From positions 1 through 41,746 of the IMG/VR virus record IMGVR_UViG_3300032160_000017: a DNA stretch of 41,746 nucleotides, one strand, 5' to 3'. The position numbers and the translations under genes were made by a program. The stretch comes from a virus. The notes beneath the pieces are model-generated. The model was not told the DNA's origin. It saw nothing but the letters and a program-made list of their open reading frames with translations, and did no database searches. How positions within the stretch are numbered: the stretch's first letter is position 1; every line of letters starts with the position of its first letter. Shown piece by piece: positions 14,821 to 20,845 of the stretch.

Positions 14821-14972
14821 ACACCCTCCGGGGGCGCGTGACGTATAGCCGCGCGCTTGAGTTCGCGGCGGCTGGCCTCTCGTTGCTGGTTGTGCCGATC
14901 GATCGCTCGCAGTAACCACCCGCCCAGCATAAGGCTCGCGAGCGCGGCGACGACGCAATCGAAGGTGCTCAT
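14817..14972 (-). CDS. 51-residue membrane protein, coupled to the muramidase-like gene
   Basis: ATG 14972 overlaps the upstream stop and has AAAGGAG five bases before it. Residues 5-24 (DCVVAALASLMLGGWLLRAI) are one transmembrane helix, followed by a basic, charged helix with QQREASRRELKRAA. The layout (N-terminal anchor, charged tail) is spanin-like, but the protein is shorter than typical i-spanins. A lysis or membrane-anchor role is inferred from the coupled exported muramidase-like gene. Confidence 0.6.
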   Translation of the reverse strand: MSTFDCVVAALASLMLGGWLLRAIDRHNQQREASRRELKRAAIRHAPPEGV

Positions 14973-15502
14973 AGCGCTCCTTTCAGTGCTACTGCTCGCC
15001 GGCTTTGCCGCGCCAAACGCTTCTCCCAGCCCGCCTCCCACCGCGCACGCTTCTCGGCCTCGCTTAAAAACCGCGGGCTCCTCGCCGTCGCCGGCGTTGG
15101 CGGATCCATGGCGTCGTAGGCCGCAAGAAGCCGCGCGCGGCTGCGACGCAGCACGGCGCAATGTTCGACCGCATTCTCAAAAGCGCGGAGACGCCCGATC
15201 CGGCGCGAGAACTGGTCCAAGTGGGAGCAGCACGCGCTCCCGATCGCAAGGAACTTGAAGACTTCCTCGAATAATCCGGGCGCGGCAATCACGCAGGTGG
15301 TAATGGCGTTCGCCCCGAACGGCACTCCTCGACGCAGATGCCGGAACTCGATCTGGAACGTACGATTGAAAACTTCGAGACGGATCATGCGGTAATCTCC
15401 TTCTGTTAAACAGGGAATTACGATCTTCAACGCCCAAACCTCTTTGTGGCAGCGGTAAAGTGGCATCGGCGTCGAAGCGCCAGTATCAAGCGGATGTCTC
15501 AT
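14969..15502 (-). CDS. Phage protein of unknown function with a YRCHKEVWALKI motif
   Basis: From ATG 15502 the frame gives 177 residues and has AAAGGA upstream. It overlaps the HNH gene by 17 bases. Residues 13-27 (MPLYRCHKEVWALKI) resemble a short motif recurrent in small phage proteins, which supports the long start. A second, strong site (AAGGAG, eight bases before ATG 15388) would give a 139-residue form beginning MIRLEVFNRTFQIEF. Either two forms are made or the upstream 38 codons are a remnant of a separate gene. The C-terminus is Arg-rich and helical. Function unknown. Confidence 0.55.
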   Translation of the reverse strand: MRHPLDTGASTPMPLYRCHKEVWALKIVIPCLTEGDYRMIRLEVFNRTFQIEFRHLRRGVPFGANAITTCVIAAPGLFEEVFKFLAIGSACCSHLDQFSRRIGRLRAFENAVEHCAVLRRSRARLLAAYDAMDPPTPATARSPRFLSEAEKRARWEAGWEKRLARQSRRAVALKGAL

Positions 15503-15911
15503 TGTTTTCCTTTGTTTCCTGTAGTAGCAGCGGTCGTGCGGCGTCTTTGCGTGCCGCGCGCGTTTCGTAGTGGTGGTTCTTGTCGAGCGCCAAATGGCAC
15601 CACTGACAAAGCGCCCGTAGGTTCTCGTGGCGGTCGTCGCCCGGCGTGTGGTTGAGGTGCGCGACGGTGAGAACCACGCGGATCCGACGAAGCCTACTTG
15701 TCGGAAGGCACCCCGTTGAGCGGCGCCGGCCTTTTTCATCGTGCCAGAAGCCCACACCCTTGTCCCACCAGCCGGCTGCTCGGGTGACAAGCGCATGGTT
15801 TGGGACGCGGCAAAATTCGCACCGGTTCTCGGCCCGCTTGAGAATGCGTGGCCGCACGACCTTGCGCCAGGCGCGGCCGTAGAAGCGCCGGTATTCACGC
15901 CGGATCGGCAT
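15486..15911 (-). CDS. HNH endonuclease
   Basis: This is a 141-residue protein. ATG 15911 has GGGAGGAGG upstream, which outweighs a longer in-frame start. Residues 1-30 are basic. CEFC near residue 32 and CQWC near residue 112 form the zinc-binding pairs, and VAHLNHTPGDDRHENL (about 95-110) is the HNH core with His, Asn and the following His-containing helix (HLALDKNHH). It cleaves DNA. In phages such enzymes act in packaging, as homing nucleases or in host DNA breakdown. It lies far from the terminase genes, so a direct packaging role is not supported by position. Confidence 0.85.
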   Translation of the reverse strand: MPIRREYRRFYGRAWRKVVRPRILKRAENRCEFCRVPNHALVTRAAGWWDKGVGFWHDEKGRRRSTGCLPTSRLRRIRVVLTVAHLNHTPGDDRHENLRALCQWCHLALDKNHHYETRAARKDAARPLLLQETKENNETSA

Positions 15912-16149
15912 AACCACCTCCTCCCAGAACGTGTGCGCGAGGAACACCGTGTATGCGCCATCTGTGATGACCGTGCTGTAGATCACCGTCGTCGCGCAAG
16001 ATGAATTCGAACAGCCGTCCATTTGACTCAAAATACACCAGCTCGACGGTTCTAAATCGGAAGACGCCCCGGCGTTGGTCGGCTGGAGGATCGTCGCGGC
16101 GGAGCTCGACCTTCTCGCCGGGGACCAGATCCCAGTGTTTGAGTATCAT
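15895..16149 (-). CDS. 84-residue protein of unknown function
   Basis: It is ATGA-coupled to the preceding gene at 16146-16149, and its end overlaps the HNH gene by 17 bases. The N-terminal 65 residues look like a beta-rich small domain (MILKHWDLVPGEKVELRRDD, FRTVELVYFESNGRLFEFIL). The last 20 residues are His/Gly-rich. Coupling on both sides supports expression. No function is evident. Confidence 0.6.
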   Translation of the reverse strand: MILKHWDLVPGEKVELRRDDPPADQRRGVFRFRTVELVYFESNGRLFEFILRDDGDLQHGHHRWRIHGVPRAHVLGGGGYADPA

Positions 16150-16601
16150 CTCGCCGCCCTCAGTTCGCTAGTCATCGCTCGCAACTCGCGCGCGAGCTCC
16201 GTTTCATGCCGGCCGTGCTTCCCGATTTCTTCGATGCGCAGCCGTAGAACTTCCAGGTGCCGATCGGCCAGTGGGTCCCGGCCGAGCGCGAAGATGCCCC
16301 CCACCATCCGCTGGATCGGATGAGCGGCCTCGCGCTTCCATTGTTCGATGTCGCGGATGGCCTCGCTCTCCTCCCCGCGTTCGTTCTCGGCTGCGATGGC
16401 CTGGTATAAATCCGCGGGCTTCGGGCACTCGCGGTTGCTGGCGATCCATTCGTCGACGACCCACACGGCGATCGCCGCAGTTTTGGCGGTCCGCAGCGCG
16501 TTGACTAGGTCCAGTTGCGCCTCCTCTGTGGGCGGGAAAAAATTCATTGCGACGAGTCTGCGGATTAATTGCTCGATGATCTCCTTGGCTTGAATCATCA
16601 C
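16146..16601 (-). CDS. Helical protein, possible helicase-loader-like replication partner
   Basis: This is a 151-residue protein. It starts at GTG 16601 or ATG 16598; both overlap the stop of the initiator-like gene, and GGAG lies upstream. It is all-helical: EIIEQLIRRLVAMNFFPPTE, then AAIAVWVVDEWIASNRECPK and PADLYQAIAAE. The arrangement directly after a putative initiator recalls the lambda O/P pair, and the N-terminal half has the look of small loader-like proteins. No ATPase motif is present, so it would not be a DnaC-type enzyme. The replication role is inference from position and fold type. Confidence 0.55.
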   Translation of the reverse strand: MMIQAKEIIEQLIRRLVAMNFFPPTEEAQLDLVNALRTAKTAAIAVWVVDEWIASNRECPKPADLYQAIAAENERGEESEAIRDIEQWKREAAHPIQRMVGGIFALGRDPLADRHLEVLRLRIEEIGKHGRHETELARELRAMTSELRAAR

Positions 16602-17599
16602 GAACCTGCTCCCTTGGTCTGGAACGCGCGATCGATCACCCCCTCTATCTGCCGTAGGCGCTTTGAAGTTTTTCGTTCGAGGTTCCGGTTATAGCGGCCA
16701 TTCTGTGAGCCCCCCTGCGCGAGCGGGGGGGTAGGGGGGGAAGATCTCTGTTCTTCTCTCTGTATCAATAGGGATGCCGGAGACGGTACAGTCGCCGGTT
16801 CCGACGCCGGTACGATCGATGACCGTACAGGGGTAGACTGTACAGTCGCATCGATGAGCGCGCTGAGCACCACTGGAACGTTAACTGGCCGACGTTCCGA
16901 CGGAAAACGTTTTTTAAGTAGACCAAAGTCGCCACGTATGGTATCCTCGATTCGTTGTGACGCTTCCCGAGCCCGCCAGATCGCGTCCCGAGCAAGCTGC
17001 CGCCGGTACGACTGCAGCCCATCCCACAACTCAAAGAACTGAGCGGCGCGCTCCTTCGGCCACGATTGAACCGTCGAGATTTCAGTTTTCGAGAGGTAGA
17101 CTGTACAGTCTATCTTGCGCCTTTTCTTCGCCTCTATAATTTGAGTCATATTCCCGTCGCCGGCGAGCCATAATCGCTGCTTCTCATCGCGACGCCAAGC
17201 GCCGTAGCGTTCACCCTCAGCCCAAGCGCGACCCACCAGCGCACGTTGCATGGGGATTTCTCGGGCGGCGTCGGCGAGCGTCGCGGGCCGCCCCTGCCGC
17301 ATGGCATAAGCCGAGCGCACGCCCTGCACCACGGTATGCCCGCACATCCAGCTCCACAACCGAGCAAGCGGCGATTCGGCAACCGCGCCCTGCCACTCAT
17401 GCTGGAACGGCGGAATGGGATCGAGCCCCCGTTTCGAGCCGAGCTCGCGGGCGAAGCGCTGCAATTCGCTCTCGCGGTTGGTTCCTTGCGCGGGCTTCCG
17501 GGCGGGCATCGGGGCGCTCACAGCGCGCGCCTCGGTAGACAGAATCGGATCATGAAATCTTTTCTCCTTTGGATTTTTCGGGCGTGGGTTGCCGGGCAC
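16598..17599 (-). CDS. Putative replication initiator (O-like, origin inside the gene)
   Basis: The 333-residue frame runs from GTG 17599; ATG 17509 (303 residues) is an alternative, and neither has a clear ribosome site. Residues 60-160 could form a winged-helix region (RLWSWMCGHTVVQGVRSAYA, PATLADAAREIPMQRALVGR). Residues 165-235 are basic and helical. The C-terminal third is Pro/Ser-rich. The coding DNA carries a cluster of GACTGTACAGTC-type palindromes and a G7-TA-G7 run, a layout like origins embedded in initiator genes. It heads the minus operon and is followed by a coupled helical protein. I recognise no polymerase or helicase; the initiator call is inferred. Confidence 0.5.
   Translation of the reverse strand: MPGNPRPKNPKEKRFHDPILSTEARAVSAPMPARKPAQGTNRESELQRFARELGSKRGLDPIPPFQHEWQGAVAESPLARLWSWMCGHTVVQGVRSAYAMRQGRPATLADAAREIPMQRALVGRAWAEGERYGAWRRDEKQRLWLAGDGNMTQIIEAKKRRKIDCTVYLSKTEISTVQSWPKERAAQFFELWDGLQSYRRQLARDAIWRAREASQRIEDTIRGDFGLLKKRFPSERRPVNVPVVLSALIDATVQSTPVRSSIVPASEPATVPSPASLLIQREEQRSSPPTPPLAQGGSQNGRYNRNLERKTSKRLRQIEGVIDRAFQTKGAGS
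16725..16740 (+). repeat. G7-TA-G7 run, potential G-quadruplex
   Basis: Two runs of seven Gs separated by TA can supply four G-triplets with very short loops. A C6 run at 16710-16715 can instead pair with the first G run as a hairpin. The element lies inside the putative initiator gene, about 40 bases from the nearest GTACAG repeat. Confidence 0.5.
16782..16847. repeat. Cluster of GACnGTACAG repeats inside the initiator-like gene (candidate origin)
   Basis: GACGGTACAGTC (16782-16793), GACCGTACAG (16821-16830) and the perfect palindrome GACTGTACAGTC (16836-16847) share a core, and a fourth, larger copy lies at 17097. Starts at 16821 and 16836 are 15 bases apart. Repeats of this kind in an initiator gene are typical binding sites of the initiator itself. 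Confidence 0.5.
17097..17112. promoter_or_regulatory. 16-bp perfect palindrome TAGACTGTACAGTCTA
   Basis: This perfect dyad contains the same GACTGTACAGTC core as 16836-16847 and lies about 260 bases away from it in the same gene. It may be a strong site for the initiator or a regulator. Confidence 0.5.
17518..17553 (-). other. Possible 11-residue leader ORF upstream of the initiator gene's internal ATG
   Basis: AAAGGAG at 17570-17564 precedes ATG 17553, which opens MIRFCLPRRAL and stops at 17518, eight bases before ATG 17509 of the initiator frame. It overlaps, in another frame, the longer GTG form. If ATG 17509 is the true start, this leader would couple its translation to the strong ribosome site. 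Confidence 0.3.
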
Positions 17600-17618
17600 C
17601 GACCGCGTGGGCTATACT
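17589..17618 (+). promoter_or_regulatory. Putative promoter for the late plus-strand block
   Basis: TTGCCG at 17589-17594 and TATACT at 17613-17618 are spaced by 18 bases. The 200-base divergent region 17600-17799 between the minus operon and the first plus gene holds no other gene that I can support. A second AT-rich hexamer, TATTAT, at 17774-17779 has no good -35. Confidence 0.4.
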
Positions 17619-17799
17619 GCGGGGGACTATTGGCTGGGCCCGTCACGCGCTTAGGACGCTGGCGGGCCTCTCTCATTTTTGGGCCTCATTGGCTTACGGG
17701 AAACAAGTCTACCTCATCCGCCAGGCGAAAAAAAACCGGCTCTCGATTCGAACCAGATCCTTCTCTTTTCGGCTATTATGGGCCAATTGGAGGTGGGTA

Positions 17800-18030
17800 T
17801 TGCACTTGGTCCCTCCGCTGCCCGCCGAACGAGTCCTCTCGCGGCCATATTCCGCCCCGGTATGTCGCGCCCTGGTCCACATCCGTTCGGCGAAGCTCGA
17901 TGCGGAACGCGATCTCGATCCGGCCCAAATCCGCGAGCTCAGCGGGGCGCTGCAGATCCTGTGGCTGGCCGCGCTGCTTGAAATGCAACTCTCCCAGTGG
18001 GAAGAACGCTCGCTCGCACGAGCCGATTAG
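17800..18030 (+). CDS. 76-residue helical protein (TTG start), first gene of the late block
   Basis: TTG 17800 has GGAGGT five bases upstream, which decides the start. Upstream in-frame sequence crosses the promoter region and looks non-coding. The protein is helical throughout (HIRSAKLDAERDLDPAQIRE, then LSGALQILWLAALLEMQLSQ), moderately amphipathic, with no clear membrane segment. The gene ends inside an 18-bp tandem repeat just before the first sigma factor. No family is recognised. Confidence 0.6.
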   Translation: MHLVPPLPAERVLSRPYSAPVCRALVHIRSAKLDAERDLDPAQIRELSGALQILWLAALLEMQLSQWEERSLARAD

Positions 18031-18047
18031 CTCGCACCAGCCGACTA
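18012..18047 (+). repeat. Two tandem 18-bp units ahead of the first sigma-factor gene
   Basis: The unit GCTCGCACGAGCCGATTA is repeated directly with two changes. It spans the stop of the 76-residue gene and ends six bases before GTG 18054. It could be an operator or a recent duplication; in the sigma frame it would encode LARTSR twice. Confidence 0.6.
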
Positions 18048-18053
18048 GGTCAT

Positions 18054-18683
18054 GTGACGCTTGCAGAGCGGAATTCGCTCGTCGAAACTCACCTTCCCTT
18101 GGTTCGGCCAATCGCGCGCCGCGTCAAAAAACATCTCCCGCCTTCGTTCGAACTCCAAGACCTCATCGCCGAGGGCAGCATGGGCCTGCTCAACGCGGCA
18201 ACACGCTATAACCCCGCCGACCACGATGGCACGCCGTTTGCAGCGTTTGCGCGGCCTCACATTCACGGCGCGATTGTCGACAGCGCGCGCCGGCGGGCGT
18301 GGCTCGACAACACCGCGTATCCCCTTGACGATGCCCCCGAGCAGGCGCACCAACGGATCCTGCCGTTTCTCCTGCGGAGTAAAGAGCTGGCCATGCATCG
18401 GCGGCCTGGCCCCGGACGCGCGGAGTCCCCGTTTCCGCGCAAACGGATACCCCGCGCCCTCTATTTAGCGCTTCGTCGCCTTACGTCGCGGCAGCGGGCC
18501 ATCCTGGGTGCGGTCTATAACGACGGCGCGTCGTTTGCGCAGATGGGCCAGTTGCTGCACTGCGCGCCCCGCGAAGCCCAGCAAGAACACGCCCGGGCGA
18601 TCGCAATTCTCCACGCCGCCCTGCTCCCAAATGTGAGTATTATGCCCTCAACCTTAGTTTTTCTTTCGGAGCGCGCCGCGTGA
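18054..18683 (+). CDS. Sigma-70-family RNA polymerase sigma factor (first of two)
   Basis: This is a 209-residue protein. GTG 18054 is preferred because the sigma fold begins right there; an in-frame GTG at 17997 would only add the duplicated LARTSR repeat. Region 2 is clear: NSLVETHLPLVRPIARRVKK, ELQDLIAEGSMGLLNAATRY and FAAFARPHIHGAIVDSARRR, a FliA/sigma-28-like pattern. Region 3 looks shortened. Region 4 is LALRRLTSRQRAILGAVYND followed by a degenerate helix-turn-helix (FAQMGQLLHCAPREAQQEHA). It should redirect host core polymerase to phage promoters. It is coupled to a second sigma gene by ATG/TGA-type overlap (GTGA at 18680). Confidence 0.85.
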   Translation: MTLAERNSLVETHLPLVRPIARRVKKHLPPSFELQDLIAEGSMGLLNAATRYNPADHDGTPFAAFARPHIHGAIVDSARRRAWLDNTAYPLDDAPEQAHQRILPFLLRSKELAMHRRPGPGRAESPFPRKRIPRALYLALRRLTSRQRAILGAVYNDGASFAQMGQLLHCAPREAQQEHARAIAILHAALLPNVSIMPSTLVFLSERAA

Positions 18684-19234
18684 CGGCAGAAGAGCGCGAC
18701 CAGCGCATTCTGAGTCTGGGGCCGGCGGTGCTGGGAATCGCCAGACACCGGCTCCGGGCTCTGCCCGCTTGCGCGTCGCTCGACGACTTAATCGCGGCCG
18801 GGTGGCTGGGCGCGATTGACTGTGTCGATTCCTTCGATCCCCGGCGCGGGGCGGGGCTACGGACCTACGCGAAGTGGAAGATCAACTGGGCTATTGGGGA
18901 TTACCTGCGTGAGATTGACCCGCTCTCGCGCTGGCATCGCGCAGGGGTCAGAAACGGTGAACAGCTAAAGGTCCCTGCCGCCAGAGCGCTGGGTGACTTG
19001 ACCACAGAACCTGCGGACCAACGCGCCGGGGAAGATTTCGCGGCAATCGATCGCAGGCTTACTCTGGTCGCTCTAAAACGCCAGGCTGCGTTATCTCCGC
19101 GTTATTCCGAGATCCTGGAGCGGCATTGCGCCGGGGAGCGGCTGGTGGCGATCGGACGCAGCCTAGGGATCGGAGTAAGCCGCTGTTCGCAGATTTACAA
19201 GCGCGCGTTGACCAAGCTGCGCGCGGCGGCCTGA
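18680..19234 (+). CDS. Sigma-70-family RNA polymerase sigma factor (second of two)
   Basis: This is a 184-residue protein starting at GTG 18680, overlapping the previous stop. Region 2 reads ASLDDLIAAGWLGAIDCVDS, then RTYAKWKINWAIGDYLREID with the expected aromatic residues for -10 melting. Region 4 reads LSPRYSEILERHCAGERLVA then IGRSLGIGVSRCSQIYKRAL, a good helix-turn-helix. The two tandem proteins are only distantly similar, so this is unlikely to be a recent duplication. They may act sequentially, recognise different promoters, or one may antagonise the other; the sequence does not say which. Confidence 0.85.
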   Translation: MTAEERDQRILSLGPAVLGIARHRLRALPACASLDDLIAAGWLGAIDCVDSFDPRRGAGLRTYAKWKINWAIGDYLREIDPLSRWHRAGVRNGEQLKVPAARALGDLTTEPADQRAGEDFAAIDRRLTLVALKRQAALSPRYSEILERHCAGERLVAIGRSLGIGVSRCSQIYKRALTKLRAAA

Positions 19235-19247
19235 CGACTAAAGAAGC

Positions 19248-19673
19248 GTGCCCCCTGCAGCGGCCCGCAAAGTCACGCCCGAGCTCGCCCGCATCGTCGA
19301 CGAGCTGGGCCAATTGGAGAAAGAATATGCGCTCGCGATCGCGCCGTTCGAAATGAAGCTACCGCGCATCAAGGCTCTAAAAGAAGCTCTGCAGCGGGCC
19401 TGCCCCGCTACCCCCGAAAAGGAATGGGTGCTCGAAGGCTCCCACTTCGGCGCCCGGCTGGGCCCCTGCGCCATGGTGAAAACGATCGACGTCGCCAGAC
19501 TGGCTGAGCGCATCGGACTCCCAGCGCTGATCAAGTTTGTTGCCCGGACCTTTGCCAAGTACCAGAGCTGCGGCGTCTCCGCGCTCACAGCCAAAGACGC
19601 CGCAGACGTCGTGCGCGAGGCCCAGACCGGCCCCCGCCGGTTGAGTAGCTACGAAAAGGGGATCGCTGCGTGA
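19248..19673 (+). CDS. Conserved-looking protein of unknown function
   Basis: This is a 141-residue protein starting at GTG 19248, with AAAGAAG as a weak ribosome site. Residues 8-50 form a helical hairpin-like segment (ELARIVDELGQLEKEYALAI, KLPRIKALKEALQRA). A strand-rich part follows (KEWVLEGSHFGARLGP), then LAERIGLPALIKFVARTFAK. No known motif. The small genes between the sigma factors and the antiterminator may be regulatory; that is guesswork from position. Confidence 0.65.
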   Translation: MPPAAARKVTPELARIVDELGQLEKEYALAIAPFEMKLPRIKALKEALQRACPATPEKEWVLEGSHFGARLGPCAMVKTIDVARLAERIGLPALIKFVARTFAKYQSCGVSALTAKDAADVVREAQTGPRRLSSYEKGIAA

Positions 19674-19792
19674 TCGACGATCTATTTGAGTCCTGTGCGC
19701 CATCGGATGCCTGCGCCGGGGTATTCGCGCAAACATTGGGAACATCGTGCAGGCGTGCACGGAGAAAGCCGAGGCGCCGTGCCAAGCGATAA
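19670..19792 (+). CDS. 40-residue protein, coupled
   Basis: GTG 19670 overlaps the previous stop as GTGA, and the frame ends in TAA at 19792. The sequence begins MIDDLFESCAPSDACAGVFA and ends in a strongly basic RRARRKPRRRAKR tail. The acidic head and basic tail and the exact coupling suggest a real small gene, but there is no homology to lean on. Its end overlaps the next gene by 14 bases. Confidence 0.45.
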   Translation: MIDDLFESCAPSDACAGVFAQTLGTSCRRARRKPRRRAKR

Positions 19793-19985
19793 CGTCGTTG
19801 AGATGCATGATCGGAGCGTCCACGTGCGGCTGGCGCTGCTTGAGAGGATCGCGACGGACATGGGTAGGATCCTGGAAGACCACGAATCCCGGATGCGCTG
19901 GGGCGAACGCCTGTTAATGTATGGCGCCGGTACGCTCGGCGTGGGCGGCTTTTTGCTGAACCTGTTCACCAGCCTGAAGCACTGA
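19779..19985 (+). CDS. Holin-like / XhlA-like small membrane protein
   Basis: This is a 68-residue protein from GTG 19779 (ATG 19803 is an alternative). Residues 9-45 form a soluble helix (VRLALLERIATDMGRILEDH, ESRMRWGERL), and residues 47-64 (MYGAGTLGVGGFLLNLFT) are a C-terminal transmembrane segment. This is the plan of XhlA-type hemolysin/holin-like proteins encoded near phage lysis genes. A transglycosylase and a second holin-like gene follow about 1 kb downstream. Confidence 0.6.
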   Translation: MPSDNVVEMHDRSVHVRLALLERIATDMGRILEDHESRMRWGERLLMYGAGTLGVGGFLLNLFTSLKH

Positions 19986-20049
19986 CCTGGCGACTAGAAA
20001 AGCGACGGCACAACCGGAAACATTCGCTCGAATGGGACCGACAGTTGCC

Positions 20050-20091
20050 ATGCGTGTGCCTGGTTTCCTTCCTTTTCCCAGGCACGCGCAT
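20050..20091 (+). promoter_or_regulatory. 14-bp hairpin just upstream of the NusG-like gene
   Basis: ATGCGTGTGCCTGG (20050-20063) pairs with CCAGGCACGCGCAT (20078-20091) with thirteen Watson-Crick pairs and one G-U around a 14-base pyrimidine loop. It ends eleven bases before the ATG of the NusG/UpxY-type gene, and no U-tract follows. The gap 19986-20102 holds no gene. It could be an attenuator, an autoregulatory site, or the RNA/DNA element read by the antiterminator, by analogy with the hairpin targets of LoaP and the RfaH ops element. Confidence 0.7.
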
Positions 20092-20102
20092 CCCAAAAGA
20101 CT

Positions 20103-20597
20103 ATGGAATGGTACGCGCTGTGGGTGCTCTCGAACGCGGAATTTCTGGTGGCCGACGCGCTGCGCGCGAAAGGCATCGCGGTATTTCTTCCAACGTGGAC
20201 GGACGTGACCCAGTGGAGCGATCGCAGGAAGGAAGTCCAACGTCCTTTGTTCCGCGGCTACCTATTTGCGCGCTGCGAGCCCCGCGCGTTTCGGGCGATT
20301 CTAGATATCGCCGGCATGATTGACATTCTGCCCAGCAGCATGCACCCCCTGTCCCTCGACAAAGCGGAGATCGACAACGTCCGCCACGCGCTTAATTCCG
20401 GACTCAAGGCGCTGCCTTGCGAATACCTCACCGGTGACCCGGTGCTGATCGACCGGGGTCCGCTCGCCGGCGTAAAAGGCATCGTGCAGCGCACCAAGAA
20501 CGGCACGCGCGTAGTGGTCAAAATCGAGATGCTGCAGCGCGCGGTGAGTGTCGAAGTAGACTCGCGCGATGTGGTCGCAGAAAAGAAGGCCGCATGA
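20103..20597 (+). CDS. NusG-paralogue transcription antiterminator (UpxY/RfaH/LoaP type)
   Basis: This is a 164-residue protein. The NGN domain spans about residues 1-105 (EWYALWVLSNAEFLVADALR, TQWSDRRKEVQRPLFRGYLF), with the typical 'W..RRK....PLF.GY.F' signature. The KOW domain follows (YLTGDPVLIDRGPLAGVKGI, VVVKIEMLQRAVSVEVD). Such proteins bind elongating RNA polymerase and suppress pausing and termination. Specialised paralogues are recruited by a leader element. Being placed ahead of a block of more than 20 kb that contains internal hairpins and a terminator, it is a good candidate for late-operon processivity. A strong hairpin precedes its start, whose own ribosome site is weak. Confidence 0.9.
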   Translation: MEWYALWVLSNAEFLVADALRAKGIAVFLPTWTDVTQWSDRRKEVQRPLFRGYLFARCEPRAFRAILDIAGMIDILPSSMHPLSLDKAEIDNVRHALNSGLKALPCEYLTGDPVLIDRGPLAGVKGIVQRTKNGTRVVVKIEMLQRAVSVEVDSRDVVAEKKAA

Positions 20598-20845
20598 GCC
20601 GCAAGCTGGTCATTCACGATTCGACGCAGGGCGGCCCGGCCCGGGTCACGAGCCGTGGCCGCATCAGCCGCGACAAGCGGTCTGTTTACCATCGCAGCTT
20701 TGCCCTCCCTCATGAGGTGCTGCGGTTCGGATCTGCGGCCGAGGCGGGCGATTATGTCAGCCAGCAGATACTAGCCCGTGAGGAATTCGACTCCCAGCAC
20801 GGCCCGGTTAAGATCCTGTGGAAAGATGGAAAACCGGTTCGATGA
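20594..20845 (+). CDS. Small basic protein of unknown function
   Basis: This is an 83-residue protein with an ATGA overlap at both ends. The N-terminal half is basic (SRGRISRDKRSVYHRSFALP). The C-terminal half is alpha/beta (GSAAEAGDYVSQQILAREEF, GPVKILWKDGKPVR). No family is recognised. Strict coupling between the antiterminator and the transglycosylase suggests co-expression. Confidence 0.65.
   Translation: MSRKLVIHDSTQGGPARVTSRGRISRDKRSVYHRSFALPHEVLRFGSAAEAGDYVSQQILAREEFDSQHGPVKILWKDGKPVR

Noticed and set aside
15503-15961. Upstream extension of the 177-residue minus-strand gene to about 330 residues
   Set aside because: The extension overlaps the HNH nuclease gene completely in another frame and has low-quality Arg/Ser/Thr sequence; ribosome sites favour 15502 or 15388.
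17741-17760. TTCGAATC-like tRNA T-loop motif on the minus strand
   Set aside because: The flanking T-stem has a mismatch, there is no matching acceptor stem, D-arm or anticodon arm, and no CCA. No tRNA fold could be drawn.
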